Assembly: GCA_030280995.1 (NCBI GenBank)
Contig: JASXTE010000002.1
Coordinates: 35,049,183 to 35,113,182 of the forward strand
Reading direction: 5' to 3'
Length of the DNA: 64,000 nt
Origin: Hemileia vastatrix
Lineage: Eukaryota > Basidiomycota > Pucciniomycetes > Pucciniales > Zaghouaniaceae
The translations under genes were made by a program, and so were the position numbers. The first letter of the stretch is position 1, and the number at the start of each line of letters is the position of its first letter. Positions 11,881-22,002 of the stretch are shown here, piece by piece. The notes below the pieces were generated by a model. It was not told where the DNA came from and searched no databases. It worked only from the letters and a program-made list of their open reading frames with translations.

Positions 11881-12924
11881 AATAAAAAGTAAATTTTTTA
11901 AATAAAATACATAAAAAAATAAAAATATGTTCAAATAAAATATACAACACTCTTTCGCCAGTAAGAAACAGCCTTCCATTGTTACACATAGAAACAAAAT
12001 CAAATGTTTCTTTCATCAACATTGGCCATGTTTCAATATTTTGAACCAAGTAAGATCAGGAAAAAGGTCACGGCAAAAAAATTGCATAATTAAAAGTCTC
12101 CCAATTTAATATGGTGCGGAGGTTCATATTTTAGAAATAGGTGGTGCACATTATAGTTTCCTTTAAAAAAATTCAAAAATGAATTAATTTTGGCGCAATG
12201 TAAATTTAAATGTGATGAGTGTATGTTTTTTAGCTACGTGAAACATGGTAGCTAGAATTATGTGGCGTCAATTTTTTTTAGATGTGAAATTCAGTGTTCC
12301 ACAAATGTGCATCTGTACAACATGCAGCCAAGTAAATTCTAGCTGGAATTAGTATATGCATGGGAAAAAATGATCATGCTGTGTACAGTGCCTTGGCAAC
12401 ATCATTCTTGGAATTTAGATGAAGTTTATCATATGACTTGGTGAGCTGCATTTTTTTGAAAATGTGATCAGTGAAAATTCATGATATATACATCTGTTTG
12501 CCACCCAATTTATTTTTCCTTTCTCTTTCTCACTTACCTTTTTCAAAAATTATCAATCATATTTTTGCTTTATCATTTTGAATTATTGGTACTATTTTCT
12601 TGACCTTATCTGATTACCGGTAAGCAAATTTTTCTTGCTATTGCATTTCATATCATTTTGGTTTGTTACACTTTTTTACACTTTTGACAAGTTAATCTAA
12701 TGATTCTAATTCTGAATTTATTTTTATGGTATCTTTTACTGTACCCTTTCGATTCATTATAAAATAATTCTTTTTCAGTTAACTTAAAGTTTTTTTATTT
12801 GTTTGTCAATTTACTTTTCTTTATTCCTTATCAAAAATGTTCAATTTATTTATCTAACCATTTTTTTTTTAAAACAGTGATTATAAAATAAACTTTATAA
12901 TTAATTTTGATCAATCAGCTACAA

Positions 12925-14836
12925 ATGGAAGAAGATTTTATAGACATGTAAGTTTATGTTTTGCTTATCATTTTTCTATATTTCTTTAATACTTTCTCAA
13001 CCATTATATTATTAATATGAAAAGTAAAACATCATCTCGTACTTGCTGAAAGCATACAGGATAATGTTTTGCTTTTCATAATAAAAATTAGATTGTTTGT
13101 ACTTTACCTTTAATTTATTGATTTTTAAGTTGTTTCAAAGTCTCGTACTTGCTGAAAGCATACAGGACAATGCTACAATTTAAAAATTAATAATTTATTG
13201 AAGTATAACTTTCTAAGTCAATATATTGATCAGAGCAAGATTTTTCATTTTATATATGTGGATATCATAATTCCGTAAATTTTTTAATATTACTAGTGTA
13301 TTGGAGTTATACTTTCATTATATTATTAATATTAAGTGTAGAGCCAAATCTCGTACTTGCTGAATGCATACAGGATAAAGCTATACTCTTTATATGTATA
13401 ATTTAATAAAGTATACCTTTGAAACGCTTTCTTAATATTTGAAATAAAGAAAAAGTATATAAATTTACTAATATGTAGATATGCTAACTTTTGTATTTCT
13501 AATATTGAAGATATGATAAAGTTAAAGGTATCATTGACTGATAATTGAAATTATGTTACTATTTTCTAATTTTTGATTTTTTTCTATTTTAAATCAAAAT
13601 TGAATTCTCTTAGGATTGAACCATCAATGAGTAACGATTTGAAAAAAAAAAACGGCCAGGGAAGAACTCTAACAATAGGTGGGCGAAAGACATTGCTACT
13701 GGAATGAAACTTGTAAACGCTCTTGGAATGGATACAAACGGGAAGAAGCCACATTTCTATGCACGATCTTATGCAAATAATATGACAGATTGCAATAATT
13801 ATTACAATTTTTTTCCTGGATGTAGTATTTATAAACCAAAAGGTGTCTTAATACCTAATGTTCTTGTGCAGACTTTTGAAATTCATGAGCTCAAAGAACT
13901 AGATATGTTAGAAGCTACGGTGCGATGCATTAAGGATCTTTCTTACTGCGAACATGAAATTAAAAATAATGGTTATCATCAAAGAGCTGGTGGTTTTGGA
14001 AAAATGTTTGGTGGTGGCTTTATTTTAGATAGAAAGAAATCTTTACATATTCGTAAGTATCACTTTTTTTAATTTAAATACTGAATTTTTGAATGCTTTT
14101 CCTTGCAGATGAATACACTGATGATATTGTAAAAACGGATGAATATAAAAAACGAATGAAGAGGATTGCAATGTACTTTGAATATTTTTTTAAAAAAATA
14201 TCATATGTAAAGTACAATGAGGCAACTAATCTTTGCGCAAAACTTGGTATTCCTGGATTTTCAAAAGTTTCTAGTGAAGAAGAGGGTGTACCGTTTGCTA
14301 GTAATTTAACTTGGACATCTGGAGGGAATGGTAATGGGTTCTCTAATGAGGTTCATCTCGATAAGGATGCAAGTGAGTATACTTTAGGAATATTTTTTCC
14401 TAAAGATACAGAAAAAAACACCATTCATATGAAGTATGATAAGACCCAACCACGACAAATAGGTGGAGAACTTATGTTTCCCGAAATTCAAAGTAAAATC
14501 AACTTTGAAGCAACTAATGGAATAACAGTGACATTATGGCCTGCCAATCAACTAAGGCATTTTACCTCAAGATGTCATGAAATTCCTGGCTTCACTAGGA
14601 TAGGTTCTTCTATTCAAATCAGCACTAGACTTTTTCATGCTATAGAAAAGCTTAATGTTTTTGATATTGATATTTCAGAATACTTAGAAATTAAAAAAGA
14701 AAAATTTAGATTAGAATATTTGATTAGTGCTTTGAGATTTTTTTTGAAAAGAGATGACTTAATAGAGGAAGAAATAGAATCAGCAAAGTATTATTTATCT
14801 AATGTTAAGACAAATCTAAAAAATCTAGATATATAA
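12925..14836 (+). CDS. TET/JBP-like 2OG-Fe(II) dioxygenase, copy B (frame broken at an A-run)
   Basis: The likely product oxidises a modified DNA base (5-methylcytosine in the TET branch, thymine in the JBP branch) using Fe(II), oxygen and 2-oxoglutarate. The substrate here is not known. Exons are 12925-12947, 13614-14052 and 14109-14836, with GT-AG introns, giving about 395 residues. Visible motifs are the iron ligands HxD in EVHLDKD (about residues 236-238) and the distal His in LRHFTSRCH (about 304). The 2-oxoglutarate-binding Arg is in TRIGSSIQIS (about 317). This order and the RIGSSIQIS strand fit the Tet-like family of basidiomycetes. Exon 2 has an 11-A run at 13632-13642; the frame is open only with 9 or 12 A. 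So this copy is a frameshift mutant, a sequencing error or a slippage-expressed gene. Intron 1 (666 nt) carries three copies of a 30-nt motif. It faces gene X tail to tail. The family assignment is by motif only. Confidence 0.75.
13035..13380 (+). repeat. Three copies of a ~30-nt motif in dioxygenase intron 1
   Basis: TCTCGTACTTGCTGAAAGCA continuing TACAGGA occurs at 13035, 13141 and 13349, and again in copy A at about 35985, 36092 and 36299. Each contains a small TGCT-GAA-AGCA stem-loop. Each reads like a splice acceptor, with a branch-like CTGAA followed by CATACAG. The meaning is unknown. Confidence 0.8.
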
Positions 14837-15634
14837 ATATTAAAAATTTATATTATATATACACAACTTAATGCAAATTTAAACATGATAAATACTGGGA
14901 GTAGCTGTAACATTTTCAGTTTTGATAATTATAGTATTATCTATTTTTTTTATTTGTGAAATAAAATAATTTTTTTTCATAATATTATAAGAAAATTTGA
15001 TTTACTTTTGAGGAAATATATAAGTTGTGAAATCTTTAAATGTCATTTTTATTAAATTGGTAGCAAAGGTTCTAAAATAAAAAAAACTATAATAAAGAAT
15101 TTGAAATATATTAGCCATAAAAATGTGCTTTTAATGCTACCAAATTAACTGTATAGTATTTTAGTTCAAACAGGCTTATTAATAAAAAAGGTAATAATAA
15201 AGAGTTGAAGAAAGAATTTTGAATCAATAATAGATTAAATTGTATTTTTTAAGAATGTACTCATTTAATTATTTAAATTGTTCTACTTCTGATTAAAAAT
15301 GTTACAATCAACGAAAATATTTGTAATAAATAATAGATTATATAATATTAAAGGTAAAGTAACAAAACTAGAGCAGTTATCATATTTTTATATAAACAAT
15401 AAAATATTTAAGAATTTAATACAAGTATTTGAAATCATATAAGTAGATTTTAAAATCTTTGTTATTGCTGGACTTAAAAAAATTTTTTTTAATAATTAAT
15501 TTAGAAAATCATGTCAAAGGTTACTTAATAAATTTCAAAGATGGTCACATTTTTGACGTATTTGAAGGAAAATAACTTGAATTATACAAGATATATCATA
15601 TAGACAGAACTTTATCTATTTACATGTTGGAATA
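14837..15634. other. Intergenic region between the convergent dioxygenase and gene X
   Basis: This is about 800 bp of AT-rich sequence between two 3' ends, matched by 47733-48531 in copy A. I see no gene. Both transcripts presumably terminate here. Confidence 0.6.
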
Positions 15635-18065
15635 TTAATTTATTGAAAGGCTATGTTTAGCAAAAAAAGGTGATACTGGCTGAATGGAGCTCCAGTGATT
15701 AAGAAAATCTGCAGAAATAGCCCTAGCAATTCCCGGAGGACTTGGGGTATCAAATTTTAAAGGAAATGGATCACACTTGCCTATAAAAGGTTTTATTAAT
15801 GTTAAAATATAGTTATTTAAATTTTTCCAAATTATTTCTTCCATCAAATGATTTTTTTTTTCATGTAAATTAAGAAACTTAACTTCTGATATTACCTCCA
15901 AGCAATCAGCTGCTGAAGCCAATCTATGATCTTGAGAGCTCAGAAATAAACCAGGGACACCATCAATTATATAGAATGTGAAAGATTGATATCGGTGGTG
16001 GGAGTATTCAGAATTTATTTTTTTAAGTGCAGCCTTTTGTTTCTCTCTCATTAAAGTCAGTTCAGTATTTTCGTTTTTCTCACTTGATTGTTGAGCTTCA
16101 CTAGTCTTGCCACTTGATATTGTTGCAGCACAATATTTTGATTTAAGAATGATAATTGACATAATTATATCAATGATAATATTGCTGATTTGAAGAAGAG
16201 TTGACATTGATATATCACGGGTTTGAAGTGCAGTGGGACCAACTTCTAAGCCATCAGAAAAAGGACTCTTCAGATTTGAAAGGTGAGCTAGAAGCTGAAG
16301 ACCACGTTCAATTGGACAATCTGAGTTAATGTTTTGATGTGATGGAAGCTGGCTGAATTCATGTGCGGTCAGATAAAGTGAAGATGATATAAGAGATACC
16401 CATGAAGAACGGCAGTGGTCACTTAGGATCATTAATCTCATGAGCATTCGGATAAGATTGGATTCAGGGTGATCCGTTTTCTTTGTTGAGGAAAGAATTT
16501 CAGTATTTAAACCATCAGGATCACATAAATCTTCCATTTTTTTGAAATCAATATTATCGAGTACCCATAGCTGTGAGCTATCAATCTCTAAAAAAATATT
16601 TGCTACAAAAGGAAAAAAAAAATAAGTAAAAGAACAAAAGTCAAGACTAAAAATTATGGTAACTTACATAACTCAGTAAGTTTTGAAAGCCAATCTTCTC
16701 CACAAGATTTTTCCCAATGAAAAGTAAACATTGGAATATTTGACATGGGTTCTTGGGAATAAGTAGAAGAGAGTAATTCGAGGAGAGTAACAATTTCCAA
16801 CCACGACCTGAGGACCTTTGCCGTGCTGTTTCTACCTTTATAAAAATTATGAATTTTACAGAATTCCTCCTGCAAATCAGATTCTTTTAGAACTGAGGGT
16901 GAATAAGTTAGAGGTTTTTTCGATATCTTGATTGGAGTTGATTTCATTGGTAGAGAAGCTTTCAGAATGGTCAAAGTAGGTAATTTAGGAGGTGATGGGT
17001 ATTGCTTCTTAGAAATGAAGGAATTTGGTGATGAGCTGTTTGAATCATCATCTTTATCAAACATATCAACATGTCTTGAAGAAGATTTTAAACTTTGCTT
17101 TTTTTGATGAACAAGCATAGCTTCATATTCTGATAGTTGATCATCGCTATTTTCATTGCTCTTTTCATCATCTTCATCAGGGAGAGGGCGTTTATGGATG
17201 GAACAATCTACAGCAGGTGAGTTTCTGGTACAAAATATCAAAAGAAAGATAAAAAGTACAATATGTAAGCAATAAAAGAGTTATATGATAGAATTTTAAA
17301 GATAAAAGAATAACAATAAAAAAAAAGGAAACAAGAATATACTCATTATCAAAACCTTTGCTTTTTTTTTGAGATTTATTATTTGATACATCAGAAAATT
17401 CATTAGCAGAAGCCGGTTTAATACGTCGAACAAAAGAGGAGCCTTGGGATAATCTCTTTTTCTTGGAGCGGATAACAGGTGTCTCAAGATTTTCCTTAGA
17501 AGTTGAAGCATGAGTTGAAGCTGATGGTTCATCTGTCTCATCATCATCCCTAATGACAATGACTTCATCAGGAGGAATCATACCCTCCTCTTAAGCTACA
17601 AATATATATGAAGAAAAAAAAATATTAATAATCTTATCTACTAATTTAAAAGGAGACAAAAAAGGTGATGAACATACATTTTTCAAGGCTTTTCACATAT
17701 TGGAGTAATTCATTACAAGGGTTAGATAAATATGAAGGAGAAGGATTATTGTTAAGGATCTTGACAAGCTCTTCTGTTTTATCTCTAGCCAATTCAAGTA
17801 AATTGCGATACTGAACTCTTGTTATTTCCTGCCTCTCATTGCTAAGTACAGGAGGGTTAGGTGCCATGCCATGTGGCGGACATGGTGCAAGCTCAAAAGC
17901 TTCAAAGCAAGTATCAATCAGAGAGTGGGATGAAACACATTTGGGTGCTGGAAAATCAAATTTTTGAAAAAAAAAGATATAGAACATAAGTGAAATATAT
18001 AAATTAAGAGAGAGGAACATGATATACATACAAAGTGGAGGTGTAGGATTTTGTATACTAGACAT
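15635..18065 (-). CDS. Gene X, unknown protein of ~693 aa in five exons, copy B (one stop at an exon border)
   Basis: I do not recognise this gene. Exons on the minus strand are 18065-18032, 17947-17678, 17595-17343, 17224-16668 and 16602-15635. All borders are GT-AG with matching phases and total 2082 nt, which strongly supports the model. The middle is acidic and low in complexity (VIRDDDETDEPSAS, LPDEDDEKSNENSDDQ) with basic patches (RSKKKR) and many Ser/Pro, as in nuclear or DNA-binding proteins. The last exon is more globular, rich in Leu/Ile and contains Trp and Cys. There is no signal peptide or clear membrane segment. In copy B the third exon begins with a TAA in frame, whereas copy A reads TAC there, so this copy is damaged by one base. 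It is convergent with the dioxygenase and probably part of the same cargo. Confidence 0.65.
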
Positions 18066-19080
18066 ATTGATTAATGAATATTAAAAAAAAGTATTCGATA
18101 TCAAAAAATTATGATGTAATATGATGAATAATTATAAGAAACTCTATTCTAGAAAATTGAAGTTGATATTTTAATAGGATAAAAAATTGAATAAGATTAA
18201 AATTAAAGTGAGGATGAAAGAAACAGAAAACATAAAGAGGGGGATTTTATATTATTTAAGCTTTTTTTAACATGTATTATTCATAGTGGGGTAAACTGAG
18301 TAACATGCTAAATCACAATCTGTTTATATTGAAGCGAAATTTGATGTAGCTAACAGAAAATACTAGTAATTCTTTGAGGACTTTTAGTGTGAAAAACAAA
18401 TAATAACAAATTTATATCCCATATTCAAATTGCCACGGGTAAATACAAAATTTTTTAAATTAGAATTTACTCCTAAACAATGGAGATACACTTAATTAGT
18501 ATATTATATGAAAAAAAAGGATAATCCTTTATGAATATTTGTTAAATTTAATTTCAGATGACAATGCGAGATTCACATATATACTGATATGCCTCATCAA
18601 ACAAGAAATGAATTATAAATATAAAATTGGTAACATTAGAATTTAAGATAAGAATTTGTTTTTTAAGTGACAGGAGGAGTGTCAGGCTAGGGTGTGGGCA
18701 CCGTGACCAAACCTTTGATAAACTTGGATACAACTAAGGGAAAAAAAAAATTGAATAGTTTTATTTTGCAATATATCTTAGTCTGCACAAGATATTGCAT
18801 TGTTGTCCCTAACTATACCAAAATTGTTACTTTTCAAAAGTTATAGGACTACTAAGTTGATAAAATATTATTATGAATCACCCAATGAAATACCTTAAGC
18901 AACATTCAAAATTATTAAAATATTAATATTCAATTTGAGATTTGGATTAGCTAATTTTTCACAACTTACCACAGTTTTGATTAATATAAGAAAACTTGAA
19001 AAAAATTGTTGAGATAACCTAGAAATAGGTGCAAGAAAATGATGAAACATATGACTTGAAACTTAACTCATACACTATTG
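18066..19080. other. Region upstream of gene X, without genes
   Basis: About 1 kb of AT-rich DNA matches 50957-51960 in copy A. The first few hundred bases are the presumed promoter of gene X. A piece around 18670 reads TGTCAGGCTAGGGTGTGGGC and resembles the start of a rust LTR, but I could not find a matching end. Nothing else is visible. Confidence 0.5.
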
Positions 19081-21060
19081 ATAAACTTCATGGATCCTGA
19101 TTAATTTCTATCGAAATTAATTTTGAGACTAGCATATTGAATTTTAGCTATGACCAAGTACTGTAAGTGCCATGGTTTGTATTCAATATATTGGTGTTGA
19201 AATTAATTTTGATAGGAATCAACAAGTATCAGATGGCACCATGCATGAAACACTGACAGAAACCATCAAATTTATGAGGCAATGAACCTCATAATTTCGA
19301 TCGAAATTAATATAGACCCCTGCATATTGAATACAAGCCATTTCACATGGACTACACAGACATAGATAAAATTCAACATGCATGGCTTAATATTAATTTT
19401 GATTGAAATTAACCAAGGCATTAAAACATCAATTTTTATATGGTGTACTTGATCAAACCAGTTTATCTAACTGCTTAGCTTACCTATACTTATAGGAATT
19501 TTATGCATAGTCCATGTCCATATTAATTTCAATCGAAATTAATGTTGACTAATACATAATGAATACATGCTATGCCACTTACACTTTCCAGGCATAGCTA
19601 CCATTAAATATGCCAGTATCAAAAATTAATTTCGATCGAAATTAATGAGCATGATAATCATGAATTTCTGGAGTCAATTGCTTATTTTTATGCATGGTGC
19701 CTTGCCAACATTAATTTTGATCGAAATTACTTTTGATACTGGCATATTGCATGTATATATGCCTGGAAAGTGTAAGTGGCATAGTGTGTATTCATTATGT
19801 ATTGGTCAACATTAATTTTGATCGAATTTAATGTTGACATTTGCATATTGAACCCAAGCCAGAAAACAACCCAGAAGATTCTTCATAAAACTTCCCATTA
19901 ATTTCGATCGAAATTAAGGCTGACCATATACATATTGAATGGTAGTTATATCTGGTCTGAGTAAGTGGAGATTACTTATATTCAATATGTATTGGTCAAC
20001 ATTAATTTTGATCAAAATTAATGAGCATTTTGATCATGAACTTTTTCAGTCAGTTAGTTGTTTCAATGCATAATGGCATTCCAACATTAATTTTGATCAA
20101 AATTAATGTTGAAATGATATAATGCTTTTTTGCATGACATGTAAAGGACGGCAAGTATTTTTAAGTATTGAAATTTACTACACATGTTGAGGGTAAATAT
20201 AAAATTTACATATCCATATTAATTTCTATAAAAATTAATGTTGACCAATACATAATAAATAGTAAATATGCCTGGCTAGTGTAAGTGGCATAGCTTTTTT
20301 TCAATCTGCACTTGGCAACATTAATTTCGATCGAAATTAAGGTTCATGATTATCATCAATTTATTCAGTCAGTTGCTTACTGTTATGCATGGTAACATGT
20401 CAACATTAATTTTAATAAAAATTGAATTTGACATGCTACCAAGAATTTTTCTTTAAGATGAAAAGTAGGGCACTCTATTGTTAAGTAAACACATTACAAT
20501 GCATATTGAGCATGTAAATATCATTTACACATTAATATTAATTTCAATCAAAATTAATGTTGACCAATAAACATTGAACACAAGCTTTACAACTTACACA
20601 CACCAGATATAACTACCATTCAATATGTATATGGTGCTCACTAATTTCGATCGAAATTAATGAGCAGTTTTATGAAGAATTTTTTGGGTCGTTTGCTGGT
20701 TTGGGTTCAATATGAAAATGTCAATATTAAATTCTATTGAAATTAATGTTGACCAATACGTAATGAATACACACTATGCCACTTACACTTTCCAGGAATA
20801 GACACCATGCAATATGCCAGTATCAAAAGTAATTTCGATCAAAATTAATGTTGGCAAGGCACCATGCATAAAAATAAGCAGTTGACTCCAGAAATTCATG
20901 ATTATCATGCTCATTAATTTCGATCGAAATTAATTTTTGATACTGGCATATTTAATGGTAGCAATGCCTGGCAAGTATAAGTGGCATAGCGTGTATTCAC
21001 TATGTATTGGTCAACATTAAATTCGATTGAAATTAATATGGATACATAAATGTGACATAA
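19080..21060. repeat. Block of ~20 palindromes of the type TAATTTCGATCGAAATTA
   Basis: About twenty perfect or near-perfect palindromes sit roughly 60-130 bp apart. The best copies are at 19293-19308, 19625-19646 (22 bp perfect), 19899-19916, 20321-20340, 20642-20658 and 20913-20934 (22 bp perfect). Variants change the central TCGATCGA to TTGATCGA, TTGATCAA or TCTATCGA. The spacers are themselves repeated in direct and inverted order, for example stretches with CATATTGAATAC, TGGCATAG and CATGCATAA. The block follows the gene X promoter and is followed by M2. A part of it (51960-52453) is left in copy A. Confidence 0.85.
19543..21021. repeat. Large imperfect inverted repeat within the palindrome block
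   Basis: The outer arms 19543-19811 and about 20743-21021 are reverse complements over some 270 bp with few mismatches (gttgac-taatacataatgaatac against gtattcactatgtattggtcaac). A second inner pair is about 19880-20000 against 20545-20665. The folding centre is near 20280. If single-stranded, the region could form a cruciform or hairpin of more than 1 kb. Confidence 0.8.
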
Positions 21061-21110
21061 AGAGGTATGGACCATCAATTTGTTGAAAATACATTTTTAT
21101 ATCTCATACA

Positions 21111-21858
21111 CACCACGCAATATGGGGGGCGGACTTGCTAGCAAGTCCGCAACCTTGAACCCTAATTCATATCTTTTTGAGCACACATTGAGGAAGTGAT
21201 GAAACCATCATGAAGAAGTATTGAATTTACTTTGAACACATATGGGGCTACAAGGGCTGGAAAGGCTGGAGAGAGGGGTGAGGAAGGGTGTATGGGGTAG
21301 CGAAAAGGTTGGGAAAGAGTTGGAAGGGAAGATTAAGGGTTCCGAGGCATTTTAAATGAAGAAAAGGGTCTGGGAGAGGTTGAGAGGGGTGAAATGGGGA
21401 TCAAAAGAGGATGGCATACAATGGGGCTGGGAGGATAGCAAAAGGCATGGGAAGGGAAGACAAGCATGTGTTGATAGAATTGAAAGGGATGGAGATTGGT
21501 GCAAACAGAGTGTGAAAATAGGAGGATGAACTCTGTTCTTCGGGCGAAGAACAGAGTTCACTTCCATAAAATATTAGCTGAAACATAGTTTTCAATTCTG
21601 TAAAAACAGTTGTAGGTAATAGAAAAAGTCACTGATCTTCAAAAAATGCTTTGCATTGAGTAGACTCATGGAATGATTTTTTCTGGCTTCCATTCAGTTA
21701 TCCTCACACTTTCACTATGTTTTCAATATAGATCCATTGTTATTTGTGTGATACTTCAAGTGAAAGTTCAGTATTACTTCAGTCTGAGTTCCATCTGATT
21801 TCCATCTGACTTCAAGTTGCGGACTTGCTAGCAAGTCCTCCCCCTATATTGCGTGGTG
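21111..21858. mobile_element. Non-autonomous element M2 (748 bp) with E2-type ends
   Basis: It starts CACCACGCAATA and ends TATTGCGTGGTG, with inner palindromes GGACTTGCTAGCAAGTCC and ACA duplications (21108-21110, 21859-21861). It is nearly identical to M1 but has one 83-bp unit instead of two. It has no coding capacity. It lies at the boundary between copy B of S and the P4 gene of E1, so it may hide the exact S/E1 junction. Confidence 0.9.
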
Positions 21859-22002
21859 ACATTATTTGTTTTTCTTAAATAAAATGTTACTCTCTCTCAT
21901 ATCACTTTATAACATTTACCAAGCTGCTTTGAAAAAAAACAGAATACATAAAATTCAATATAAGATAGCTATATTACACAGAAGATCACCGTTATACCTA
22001 AG

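Larger units (their letters stand above)
9804..12924. other. Gene-free AT-rich segment of S upstream of the dioxygenase gene
   Basis: No gene is visible here. The segment is matched by 32988-35876 in copy A. It holds the hairpin string and the GCATGCAGC repeats listed separately. The last 800 bases before the ATG at 12925 are the likely promoter and 5' leader, but I cannot point to a specific element. Confidence 0.6.
4651..21060. other. Copy B of sequence S, inside E1
   Basis: This long block repeats, with a few percent difference, the three pieces of copy A (1-4302, 32988-36343, 46284-52453). It contains a gene-free left part (4651 to about 12900), a hairpin string (11024-11880), the dioxygenase gene (12925-14836), gene X (15635-18065, minus) and a palindrome block (about 19080-21060). 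Copy B has an 831-bp element at 8736 that copy A lacks. It also has about 231 bp of extra GCATGCAGC repeats. I found no terminal repeats of its own, so S may be part of E1 rather than an independent transposon. Confidence 0.75.

Noticed and set aside
18677..19257. Possible solo LTR starting TGTCAGGCTAGGG
   Set aside because: The only candidate end (CACTGACA near 19257) has no matching 5-bp flank, and the inside does not resemble either Gypsy LTR.
19080..21060. Possible CRISPR-like array because of regularly repeated palindromes
   Set aside because: Repeats vary in sequence, spacers are themselves repeated and inverted, spacing is irregular, and the context is eukaryotic with introns.
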